The notes beneath the pieces are model-generated. The model was not told the DNA's origin. It was given only the letters and a program-made list of their open reading frames with translations, and ran no database searches. Below, piece after piece: positions 51,802 through 59,373 of a DNA stretch of 64,000 bases; the stretch's first letter is position 1, and the number at the start of each line of letters is the position of its first letter. The translations under genes and the position numbers were made by a program. This DNA comes from Clostridium bornimense. Its GTDB lineage: Bacteria > Bacillota > Clostridia > Clostridiales > Clostridiaceae. The DNA lies in contig NZ_JAHLOD010000005.1 of NCBI RefSeq assembly GCF_018917145.1, positions 42,559 through 106,558 on the forward strand. The letters are read 5' to 3'.

Positions 51802-52692
51802 TCATTGACTATATTTTTTTTTATTAGGAAGTTGTGCCAATATAATTGCGGTAAATACTAAAATACATCCTATAAGTTCTCTAAAAGTTAAGGATTGACC
51901 AAGAATAAGCCAACCTGATATAGTAGCAAAAACTGATTCTAAACTAAGTAATAAAGATGCTATCGTTGGATCAGTATTTTTTTGACCAATAATCTGAAGG
52001 GTATATGCTACACCACAGGAAAGAATACCAGCATATAATATTGGAAACCATGCAGATAATATTGAAGAAAGTTTAGGATTCTCAAAAATGCACATAAAAA
52101 TTATAGATAAAATGGCAGCTACGAAAAATTGTATAGAAGATAATTTAACATTATCTATTTTGGAAGAAAAATAATCAATAAGAAGAATGTGAATAGCAAA
52201 GAAAAAGGCACAGCAAAGCACTAGTATATCTCCTTTTCCAATAGAAAAATTCTCTTTTACACATAGAAGGTACAGTCCAATAATAGAAATTAAAATGCTA
52301 ATACAAGTTTTAAAAGATAGCTTTTTTTTCAGGAATACACCTAGAAATGGAACTATTACTATGTAAAGAGCAGTTATGAAACCTGCTTTACCTACTGATG
52401 TTGAAGATATACCAAATTGTTGGAGTGTACTGGCAATAAATAAAGCAATTCCACATAAAAATCCACCCAGAAATAAATCATGTTTTTTATCAATTTTATC
52501 ATCTTTTTTATTAAACTTATTTACAGTAAATATTATTGGGATAAGCACAATACCTCCTATTAGAAATCTAATAGCATTAAAAGTAAAAGAGCCAATATAA
52601 TTGTTGCTTACACTTTGAGCAACAAAAGAAGTTCCCCATATTAAAGCAGTTAAAGTAAGCAAGATGCTTCCACAAAATCTTTTGTTTTTCAT
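51802..52692 (-). CDS. EamA/DMT-family transporter
   Basis: The 296-residue protein has ten TM segments in two EamA repeats (LTALIWGTSFVAQSVS in the first, GDILVLCCAFFFAIHILLIDYF in the second, then PTIASLLLSLESVFATISGWLILG). It should move a small metabolite out of the cell. AGGAGG (complement of 52699-52704) fixes ATG 52692; the nine upstream codons in the open frame are not used. It is not closely related in sequence to the EamA protein at 17385. Confidence 0.92.
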   Translation of the reverse strand: MKNKRFCGSILLTLTALIWGTSFVAQSVSNNYIGSFTFNAIRFLIGGIVLIPIIFTVNKFNKKDDKIDKKHDLFLGGFLCGIALFIASTLQQFGISSTSVGKAGFITALYIVIVPFLGVFLKKKLSFKTCISILISIIGLYLLCVKENFSIGKGDILVLCCAFFFAIHILLIDYFSSKIDNVKLSSIQFFVAAILSIIFMCIFENPKLSSILSAWFPILYAGILSCGVAYTLQIIGQKNTDPTIASLLLSLESVFATISGWLILGQSLTFRELIGCILVFTAIILAQLPNKKKYSQ

Positions 52693-52826
52693 AAAAATCC
52701 TCCTAAGGTATAAAGTCATTGTTATAATTATAATATATTACTTTTGTAAAATTAAGCTAATACAAAAAATATTTAAACAAGGTGATATAATTATAGTAGT
52801 AAATACAATATTTAGGGGGATGTATT

Positions 52827-53309
52827 ATGAAAATTTCTATATTATATTTTACCAAGAGTGGTAAAACTAAAGAAATGGCCGAGATAGTAGCAAAAGGTAT
52901 GAAAAATGTTAACAATATTGAAGTAGGCGTATTTGATATAAATAATATTGATGAAAATTTTTTGAATGAAAGTAAAGCGGTAGTTTTTGGCACACCAATA
53001 TACTATGCGAATACTTGTTGGCAAATGAAAAAGTGGTTTGATGAATCAAGAAACTACAATCTTGAGGGAAAGATCGGTGCAGTATTCGCTACTGCGGACT
53101 ATATTCAAGGTGGAGCTGCGACAGGTATGTTAACTATTATAAATCACTTAATGGTAAAAGGAATGTTGGTATATTCCGGAGGTTCAGCCTTAGGACAACC
53201 ATTTTTACATCTAGGACCAGTAGCAACTAAAGAAAATTATGAAAAGAGTAAATATATGTTTGAAGTTTTTGGTGAACGTATTGCAAATAAGGTAATAGAA
53301 TTATATTAA
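52827..53309 (+). CDS. Flavodoxin-fold protein
   Basis: The 160-residue protein has the FMN phosphate loop LYFTKSGKTKEMA, the second FMN loop FGTPIYYANTCWQMKKWFDE, and the third near FATADYIQGGAATG. This matches flavodoxin/WrbA-like NADPH or quinone reductases. It probably carries electrons with FMN in the cytoplasm. GGGGGATG (52814-52821) precedes ATG 52827. It stands between divergent and convergent genes and forms its own unit. Confidence 0.9.
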   Translation: MKISILYFTKSGKTKEMAEIVAKGMKNVNNIEVGVFDINNIDENFLNESKAVVFGTPIYYANTCWQMKKWFDESRNYNLEGKIGAVFATADYIQGGAATGMLTIINHLMVKGMLVYSGGSALGQPFLHLGPVATKENYEKSKYMFEVFGERIANKVIELY

Positions 53310-53387
53310 ATATAGAACAAGTGATAGTCTTGCTATATGAATAAGATGATTTTTAATAAAATATATGGATTTATAGGAGTGAGTCTT

Positions 53388-53525
53388 ATGATAATTTTAT
53401 TGGTATTATTAACATTAATTATTGATATAGTATTAATTATAGATGGCACCAAACATAGAAATAAATGGGAAAGGAATATTGGAATTGTACTAACTGGATT
53501 TGTAATGTTATCTAATCTTGTATAG
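53388..53525 (+). CDS. 45-aa membrane protein
   Basis: AGGAG (53375-53379) lies eight bases before ATG 53388; the open frame begins earlier at 53337 without a ribosome site. The product has an N-terminal TM segment (ILLVLLTLIIDIVLII), a basic loop DGTKHRNKWERN and a second hydrophobic stretch (IGIVLTGFVMLSNLV). No family was recognised. Confidence 0.5.
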   Translation: MIILLVLLTLIIDIVLIIDGTKHRNKWERNIGIVLTGFVMLSNLV

Positions 53526-53667
53526 TTGACTGTGGAGTTTTGATAACTTTTACTAGTTGCGTTCACTATAGAGCAGTTTTTTACTAAAAAATGAACTACT
53601 TTGTTTCGTAAAAACACTTTCTTTGTAAGTTACAAAAAATGATAAAAATTATATTCTATTAATTTCA

Positions 53668-53695
53668 TATTATTGTTATAATATTATTGTTATAA
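53668..53695 (+). repeat. Perfect 14-bp tandem repeat upstream of the PBP gene
   Basis: TATTATTGTTATAA occurs twice in a row (53668-53681 and 53682-53695), 14 bases before the ribosome site. Each unit contains a TATAAT-like element at the junction, so it may be a doubled promoter or a binding site. Confidence 0.6.
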
Positions 53696-53722
53696 CAAAA
53701 AATACTATAAGGAGAAATTAAA

Positions 53723-56482
53723 GTGAAAAATAGTTATAGAATAAGAAATGATAATTACGGACACAAATTCAAAAAATCTATAACACGATATGGAGCATTA
53801 AAAATTTCAGTAGTACTAATATGTGCATATATAGGAATGGGACTTATTAATTTACAAGTTCGTAATCACACATATTATAGTGAAAGTGCTAAAAGCGGTT
53901 CTCATAGACTTGTGGAGGAACAAGCTCCAAGGGGAAATATTATTTCAAAAGATGGTCAGTTACTAGCTTATGATAAACAAATGTTTGCACTTACTTTTAC
54001 TGAAGCTGAAGAAAGTACAGATAAGTTTTATGACACTATGAAAAAGGTTTTTAAGATATTACAAGAAAATAACCTTGATATCGATGATGATTTTCCAATT
54101 AAACTAAATGGAGATAATTATGAATTTCAATTTAATGCCGTTGACGATGAAGGACGTAAACTTCAAGAAAGGCAGTTTAAAATAGATATAAGTCTTATGG
54201 ATCATCTAGCAAATAAAAAGTATGATGAAGATTATTCAAAGTTAGATGATAAGCAAACAAAAAAGATTATTAAAGAAGCTGAAAAATATAATGCAAAAGA
54301 TACATATGATTTTTTAACTTCAAAAGAGATGTATAATATACCAACAGGTGTATATTCAAAAGAAGATGAAAGAAGAATGGTAGTTGTAAAGTATGCAATA
54401 AAGTTACAAAGTTATAAAGGTTATAAACCTGTTACAATTGCCTCAAGTTTAGATAGAGATATTGCTTTTGTCTTTGAACAACAATTAGAAACAATGCCTG
54501 GTATAAATATTGAAACAAAGCCACAAAGAGTTTATCCATTCAAAAAAATGGGGGCAGCATTTATTGGATATGTTTCTAAAGTAAATGATGATAAGAAAAA
54601 TGAAGAAAAAGGATATGATGCTAGTACGGATACAAAAGGTGCATCTGGAATAGAAGAAGCTTTTGAAGATAGATTAAGAGGTTCTAAAGGTGCATCAATA
54701 GTAGAAGTAAATAGATTTGGTAGAGCTATATCTGAATTAGCAAAAAGAGAATCATATCAAGGTCAAAATGTTCATTTAACTGTGAATTGGAAAGTACAAG
54801 AAGCTGCCGAAAATGCTTTAGAAGAAAATATGAAAAAGCCTAGATCAAATAGAACAACTGGTAAAACTACAATGCCTGATAGAGGTGCCGTTGTAGCATT
54901 AAACGCTAAGACAGGTGAAGTAATTGCAATGGTGTCACAACCCACTTTTGATCCTAATGACTTTGCAGAAGTTAATGGATTAAGTAAAGAAAAGTATAAT
55001 GAATATTACGGATTTACTAATGAGTTTTACGAAAACTTTATTAAAGAAAAAGGATGGTCTGGTAAAACTATAGTTACAAGCGATCCGAGCAACAGTTTAA
55101 ATGGTATGACGTATCTTGATGGTCTTTTTCCAATGAATGAAAATAAGCAAAGGGAAGACTTAAAAGATATGATTGCAAAACCAATGGTTAACTACGCTAC
55201 TCAATCATTAATACCACCTGGATCTACCTTTAAAACATTTACTGCTTATGCTGGTTTAAATGAAGGTGTAATTACTACTAGTTCTACTGTAAAAGATGCT
55301 GGTTTCTATTATGATGGTGATGGATTTAATAGACCGTTCCCTGAAGACGGGTATCTTGGGAATATGAATATTGTAAGCGCGTTAGCTAAATCTTCAAATG
55401 CTTATTTCATGGAAACTTCAAGACTTCTTTATGGAAAATTTGCTAATATTGATAAAGCTAAAAGTAGTGACGAATTTAAAGTTAATTATACGGAAAATGG
55501 TATTGCTGCTTATGCATGGAGATTTGGAATTGGAGCTGATCCTGAAAATAAAAATGCTATTACTTCAACAGGAATAGAAATAAGTGAAAATTTTGGTCAA
55601 GTTTATAATCATTACTCTGCAGTAGAAAGTCAAGCACCTCTTATCTACATTAACATAGTAAATAGATTAAAGACTGGAAAATATACAGAAGGAAAATATA
55701 GTTATACTTATCCTTATTTTGATTTATCACTTAAAACTGATGGATTAAGTGATAATGTTAAAAAGTTAAGAGAAGAGGCAAGGGATGTTATACTTGGACA
55801 AGTTAAGACAGGAAACTTTGATAGTAATGTTTTAACTAAGTTATTTAAAAAATTGAATGCTAATGATCCTTTATATAAAGGAAGAAATATTTCTAATTCA
55901 GAGTATTTATCTTTAATGGATTTTATGAAAGGTCAAATTATTTCCAATGGGTATTCTCAAATAACTGCAAAATTCAACTCATATAATGCAGCTATCGGGC
56001 AAGGTCTTACAAACGTAACCCCTTTAGAATTAGCATCAGCTTATGCAACTTATGCTAATGGGGGAACAAGATATAAAGTTCATTTACTTGATAAAATCAC
56101 CGATGCTTCTGATAATGTAGTATTTGAACAACAACCAGAAATATTAGATCAACTTAATCTTGATAAATCAATAATGAGTACAATTAATGAGGGACTTAAG
56201 CAAGTTATCAGCGGAAATGCAGAATTAAATGGAATATTTAGCAAATTAGGAGTAACTGTTGCTGGTAAAACTGGTACTGCTACTTTTGATAATGATCAAG
56301 CAAGTTATGACAGAGAAGCTTATGGATGGCTTGCAACTTTTGCACCAGTAGAAGATCCTGAAATAGTTGTGGTATCCGTAGTATTTAATGGTCACTTTGG
56401 TAAAGAAAACGGATCAATTAATTATGCTGTTATGGATGCATATTTTAATGGTAATAAAGATAACACTGATACTAATAACTGA
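53723..56482 (+). CDS. Class B penicillin-binding protein (PBP2-like transpeptidase)
   Basis: The 919-residue protein has one N-terminal TM segment (about 27-45), the dimerisation domain with EEQAPRGNIISKDGQLLAYD, and a transpeptidase domain. Catalytic motifs are STFK (S501) in PPGSTFKTFTAY, SSN in LAKSSNAYFMET, and KTGT (K849) in AGKTGTATF. It cross-links peptidoglycan for elongation or division. At 919 residues it exceeds the usual ~700, with extra sequence in the N-terminal half and around the active-site region. AGGAG precedes GTG 53723. Confidence 0.93.
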   Translation: MKNSYRIRNDNYGHKFKKSITRYGALKISVVLICAYIGMGLINLQVRNHTYYSESAKSGSHRLVEEQAPRGNIISKDGQLLAYDKQMFALTFTEAEESTDKFYDTMKKVFKILQENNLDIDDDFPIKLNGDNYEFQFNAVDDEGRKLQERQFKIDISLMDHLANKKYDEDYSKLDDKQTKKIIKEAEKYNAKDTYDFLTSKEMYNIPTGVYSKEDERRMVVVKYAIKLQSYKGYKPVTIASSLDRDIAFVFEQQLETMPGINIETKPQRVYPFKKMGAAFIGYVSKVNDDKKNEEKGYDASTDTKGASGIEEAFEDRLRGSKGASIVEVNRFGRAISELAKRESYQGQNVHLTVNWKVQEAAENALEENMKKPRSNRTTGKTTMPDRGAVVALNAKTGEVIAMVSQPTFDPNDFAEVNGLSKEKYNEYYGFTNEFYENFIKEKGWSGKTIVTSDPSNSLNGMTYLDGLFPMNENKQREDLKDMIAKPMVNYATQSLIPPGSTFKTFTAYAGLNEGVITTSSTVKDAGFYYDGDGFNRPFPEDGYLGNMNIVSALAKSSNAYFMETSRLLYGKFANIDKAKSSDEFKVNYTENGIAAYAWRFGIGADPENKNAITSTGIEISENFGQVYNHYSAVESQAPLIYINIVNRLKTGKYTEGKYSYTYPYFDLSLKTDGLSDNVKKLREEARDVILGQVKTGNFDSNVLTKLFKKLNANDPLYKGRNISNSEYLSLMDFMKGQIISNGYSQITAKFNSYNAAIGQGLTNVTPLELASAYATYANGGTRYKVHLLDKITDASDNVVFEQQPEILDQLNLDKSIMSTINEGLKQVISGNAELNGIFSKLGVTVAGKTGTATFDNDQASYDREAYGWLATFAPVEDPEIVVVSVVFNGHFGKENGSINYAVMDAYFNGNKDNTDTNN

Positions 56483-56502
56483 ATGGATTAAATAAATTTT
56501 AT

Positions 56503-56532
56503 AAGCCAGTAGATCAAATCTACTGGTTTTTT
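56503..56532 (+). terminator. Terminator of the PBP gene
   Basis: CCAGTAGAT (56506-56514), CAA, ATCTACTGG (56518-56526) with flanking A/T pairs, then TTTTTT. Confidence 0.85.
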
Positions 56533-56556
56533 GCGTATAATGGTGATGAAATTAAT

Positions 56557-56667
56557 TTGAAATTTGATTTGTTTATAAGATTATTTACTATAATAGGGCA
56601 TAGGAAACGTTATCTTTACTGTGAGAATTCAAAAGTTGTTGAAAAATATATAACACAAAATGAATAA
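56557..56667 (+). other. Possible 36-codon ORF in the PBP-CheX gap
   Basis: The 312-base gap 56483-56795 contains the terminator and, after it, a frame open to TAA 56665 with a TTG at 56557 and a weak GGTGAT upstream. It would encode KFDLFIRLFTIIGHRKRYLY and a short tail. I regard it as weak: it may be a remnant. The rest of the gap shows nothing I recognise. Confidence 0.2.
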
Positions 56668-56795
56668 TCTATGACAAAAAACAATAGTATTCTTTCTATA
56701 TTAAGTAAATAAAAAATAATTAATATTAATTAATATTAAGTTAACTTTAAATTTACACGATAATTATTATATATTCAAAAATAGGAGGGATAATT

Positions 56796-57263
56796 GTGGA
56801 TGCAAATCATATAAATTTGATATTAGAAGCTTTTAATAATATAATGCCTCAATTAGGCATAAATAATGTAGAGAAAAAAGGAATGGCACTAAAAGGTAAA
56901 ATAATTGAAGGAGAAGGAGTAGGTATAGTTATAAGTATAATAGGAGATATAAAAGGAAATATTATCTACCTATTATCTGAAGATGATGCTAAAAGTATTG
57001 CATCAAAAATGATGATGGGAATGCCTGTAGATATTCTAGATGAAATGTCTAAAAGTGCTGTTTCAGAACTTATTAATATGTTAACAGCTAATGCTGCTAC
57101 AAATTTTGCAAATAGCGGTATAGGTATAGATATTTCACCACCAGTACTAATTCATGGTGATGTATCAGTTAGTACAAATGTTGATAAAGTATTATCTTTA
57201 GAAATGGGAATAGAAGATATGCTAATGGAAGTGAATATAGCATTAGAAGCTCCAGTAGCATAA
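56796..57263 (+). CDS. cheX: CheX-type CheY phosphatase
   Basis: The 155-residue protein has the CheX/CheC fold and active-site helix DEMSKSAVSELINMLTANAA, with the conserved Glu and Asn spaced as in CheX. GVGIVISIIGDIKGNIIYLL is the N-terminal strand pair, and a late ISPPVLIHGD is also typical. CheX dephosphorylates CheY-P and resets chemotaxis signalling. No other chemotaxis gene lies next to it. GGAGGGAT precedes GTG 56796. A long hairpin terminator follows. Confidence 0.88.
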   Translation: MDANHINLILEAFNNIMPQLGINNVEKKGMALKGKIIEGEGVGIVISIIGDIKGNIIYLLSEDDAKSIASKMMMGMPVDILDEMSKSAVSELINMLTANAATNFANSGIGIDISPPVLIHGDVSVSTNVDKVLSLEMGIEDMLMEVNIALEAPVA

Positions 57264-57270
57264 TCATATA

Positions 57271-57352
57271 GTATTTAGGGAACAGGTATTTAATAGAACA
57301 TAGACAAAATATAGTATATAATACCTGTTGCCCTACAAATACTTATTTTATT
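57271..57352. terminator. Long imperfect hairpin terminator after cheX
   Basis: GTATTT-A-GGG-A-ACAGGTATT (57271-57290) pairs with AATACCTGTTGCCCTACAAATAC (57319-57342 region) over about 20 bp, followed by TTATTTTATT. It lies between convergent genes. Confidence 0.65.
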
Positions 57353-57359
57353 CAATTGT

Positions 57360-57566
57360 CTATTTATTTTTTACTAATACATAGTATTTGCCATAATGTT
57401 TAACAGGCTTTATAACTTCAAAGCCGTTATAAAAGTCTCCTAAAATTTCGTCTTTTCTTATTTCCAAAAGTATAGTTTCTTTCTTAGGTTTTATTCTTTT
57501 TTCAGAAGTTATAACAGTTACTTTTTTAGGTTTATTAGGTTTAGCTTTGCCTTTCTTATTTGTCAA
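57360..57566 (-). CDS. Small basic protein, unknown
   Basis: GGAGG (complement of 57576-57580) lies nine bases before a TTG codon at 57566; the in-frame ATG 57593 is upstream of that ribosome site. The 68-residue product starts with a Lys/Pro-rich stretch (TNKKGKAKPNKPKKVTV) and ends with a beta-like FEVIKPVKHYGKYYVLVKNK. It could bind nucleic acid, but no family was recognised. Confidence 0.55.
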   Translation of the reverse strand: MTNKKGKAKPNKPKKVTVITSEKRIKPKKETILLEIRKDEILGDFYNGFEVIKPVKHYGKYYVLVKNK

Positions 57567-57761
57567 TATAATATACCTCCATAAATACTTCAATATATTT
57601 TATTAAACTAACTATATTAATAGACTAATTCAATAAAAATAAAGTAAAAGATGCTTGTTTTGTTAAAAGTTTATTAATTGGGAATAATCTAGAGCATAAA
57701 GTGATATAGTATAAAAAGACAGGTAATTAACAAAGAATAACCTCATAAGAGGTGATATAAA

Positions 57762-57995
57762 ATGAAAGAAAAACATAAAGTATTAGAAATTCTAGAAAGT
57801 CATAAAAACAATTTGAGTCATATGGAAGAAAGTGACCCGTCATCAATAAATATAGCTAAAGATTTAAAAGATCTTAAAATTGATGATGATTTTTCAAATG
57901 AAGATCAATTATATGATGAATATGTAATGGATAAATATAATAGCGATAGTAAACTACTTGAAAATTTTAAAGAAGTTGAGAAAAAGGATAAATAG
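57762..57995 (+). CDS. Small acidic protein, unknown
   Basis: The 77-residue product is charged and helical (VLEILESHKNNLSHMEES, then DFSNEDQLYDEYVMDKYN). AGAGGTGAT precedes ATG 57762. No terminator is obvious before the next gene. No family was recognised. Confidence 0.6.
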   Translation: MKEKHKVLEILESHKNNLSHMEESDPSSINIAKDLKDLKIDDDFSNEDQLYDEYVMDKYNSDSKLLENFKEVEKKDK

Positions 57996-58087
57996 CAAGT
58001 TATATAATACTAGCATGCTATAAATTATTATACTATTTCATGTAATATGTGATATATCCTAAATAGTATTAATTTATTGGGGGGATA

Positions 58088-58366
58088 ATGTTGAATATAA
58101 AATTTGATGAGAAAGTAAAAGAAGCATTATTAAAATTATTAAAAGACACAAGTGCTGATTATGTTAGAATTAAGCCTTTTAGAGGATGTGGCAAACCTGC
58201 ATATCAAATATCTATAAGTTTTAAAGGTAAAAAGGATGATGTGGAAAAAATTAATGATATTAACTTCGTTTTTAGTAAAGAAGACAGAGAAATTATTGAC
58301 AATATTGAGATTAGATACGACAAAGATATCTATAATGATGGTTTTTATGTAAGAAAAATACTATAA
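58088..58366 (+). CDS. HesB/IscA-like protein
   Basis: The 92-residue protein resembles the HesB-like family: an N-terminal IKFDEKVKEALLKLL helix, then YVRIKPFRGCGKPAYQISISF where IscA proteins have a glycine-rich cysteine motif, and INFVFSKEDREII. Only one of the usual cluster-binding cysteines is present, so it may not carry an iron-sulfur cluster. GGGGGG precedes ATG 58088. Confidence 0.7.
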   Translation: MLNIKFDEKVKEALLKLLKDTSADYVRIKPFRGCGKPAYQISISFKGKKDDVEKINDINFVFSKEDREIIDNIEIRYDKDIYNDGFYVRKIL

Positions 58367-58379
58367 TTGATTTAATGAT

Positions 58380-58418
58380 AAAAAGGCTTATTTCAGTTAA
58401 CTGCATATAAGCCTTTTT
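58380..58418 (+). terminator. Terminator after the HesB-like gene
   Basis: AAAAAGGCTTAT (58380-58391) pairs perfectly with ATAAGCCTTTTT (58407-58418). CAGTTAACTG in the loop is itself a palindrome. Confidence 0.8.
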
Positions 58419-58438
58419 AAATTAAGGAGTTGTTTTAG

Positions 58439-59071
58439 ATGGAAAGAACAATTGTAAAAATATCTTCTACTTGGGGTGTATCACTAGAAAACTTATTAAT
58501 AGATCAAAATAGTGATATTTTAGCGATTATATTACCTGGCATGGGTTATACAAAGGATAAGCCTTTATTGAATTTTACATCTAAGCTATGTATTAATAAA
58601 GGATTTGATATATTTTCTATCGAATATGGTTTTCAAATAGCAAAAAAACCTCTTGATACAAATAATGATGAAGAAATTAGCAATTTACTGAAAGAAACTA
58701 TAGAAGCTATTGAATCAATATTAAATAAAAGATACAAAAAGCTTGTTTTTATTGGAAAAAGTATAGGAACAGTGGTAATAACAAGAATATGTAATCAATT
58801 TGATGATTTTGAACAAGTACATATTTTACTAACACCAGTTGATGCTACATATGAAAATAAGGAAAACTATAAAACATTAGTAATTACAGGTACTAATGAC
58901 CCAATGATTAATAAGTATCATATTGATAAAATGTTTGAAGATGAAAATATAAAAGTAATTAAAATAGAAAATGGTAATCATAGTCTAGAATGCTGTGATG
59001 TATTTCTTAGTATCGATATGCTCAAAAGGTCTATTATGGAAGTAGACAAGTTTTTAAAAGATACTATATAG
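58439..59071 (+). CDS. Alpha/beta-hydrolase-fold protein
   Basis: The 210-residue protein has a strand-loop ILAIILPGMGYTKDKPLL, nucleophile elbow FIGKSIGTVV (S108), an acid in TGTNDPMI and a late NGNHSLE histidine, the expected Ser-Asp-His order. It is likely a small serine hydrolase (esterase or dienelactone-hydrolase-like). AAGGAG precedes ATG 58439. A terminator follows at 59129. Confidence 0.87.
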   Translation: MERTIVKISSTWGVSLENLLIDQNSDILAIILPGMGYTKDKPLLNFTSKLCINKGFDIFSIEYGFQIAKKPLDTNNDEEISNLLKETIEAIESILNKRYKKLVFIGKSIGTVVITRICNQFDDFEQVHILLTPVDATYENKENYKTLVITGTNDPMINKYHIDKMFEDENIKVIKIENGNHSLECCDVFLSIDMLKRSIMEVDKFLKDTI

Positions 59072-59128
59072 AAAATTTATTTGTATTTAGATATACTTTA
59101 GAAATAATACATAAGTTTAAGATGTTAC

Positions 59129-59168
59129 GTGTGATGAGATTAGAAATTATTATCATCACACTTTTTAT
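59129..59168 (+). terminator. Terminator after the hydrolase gene
   Basis: GTGTGATGA (59129-59137) pairs with TCATCACAC (59153-59161), followed by TTTTTATT. Confidence 0.8.
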
Positions 59169-59243
59169 TATAACCTTAAGCCTATCTATTAGAATAGATT
59201 GCATATAAATTGTGAAACATATTGTTAAGGTTTATCTAATTTA

Positions 59244-59293
59244 TTGTACAATAACATAGTTTCATTTATAATATATAGATAAGTATCTATATA
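59244..59293 (+). promoter_or_regulatory. gshF promoter with overlapping dyad operator
   Basis: TTGTAC (59244-59249), a 17-bp spacer and TATAAT (59267-59272) form a promoter. A perfect 10-bp inverted repeat TATATAGATA-AG-TATCTATATA (59272-59293) begins at the end of the -10 box and covers the expected start site, suggesting repressor control. The rest of the 302-base gap shows only the hydrolase terminator. Confidence 0.65.
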
Positions 59294-59373
59294 ATAGAAT
59301 ATTGATAACTATAACTTATATAATGCTAATTTTATAAAAATAATGCTATTTATTATGGAAAAGGTGAAAGCAA

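Noticed and set aside
53333..53617. 94-codon minus ORF opposite the 45-aa membrane protein gene
   Set aside because: No ribosome site, low-complexity composition, and the opposite strand has a better-supported start.
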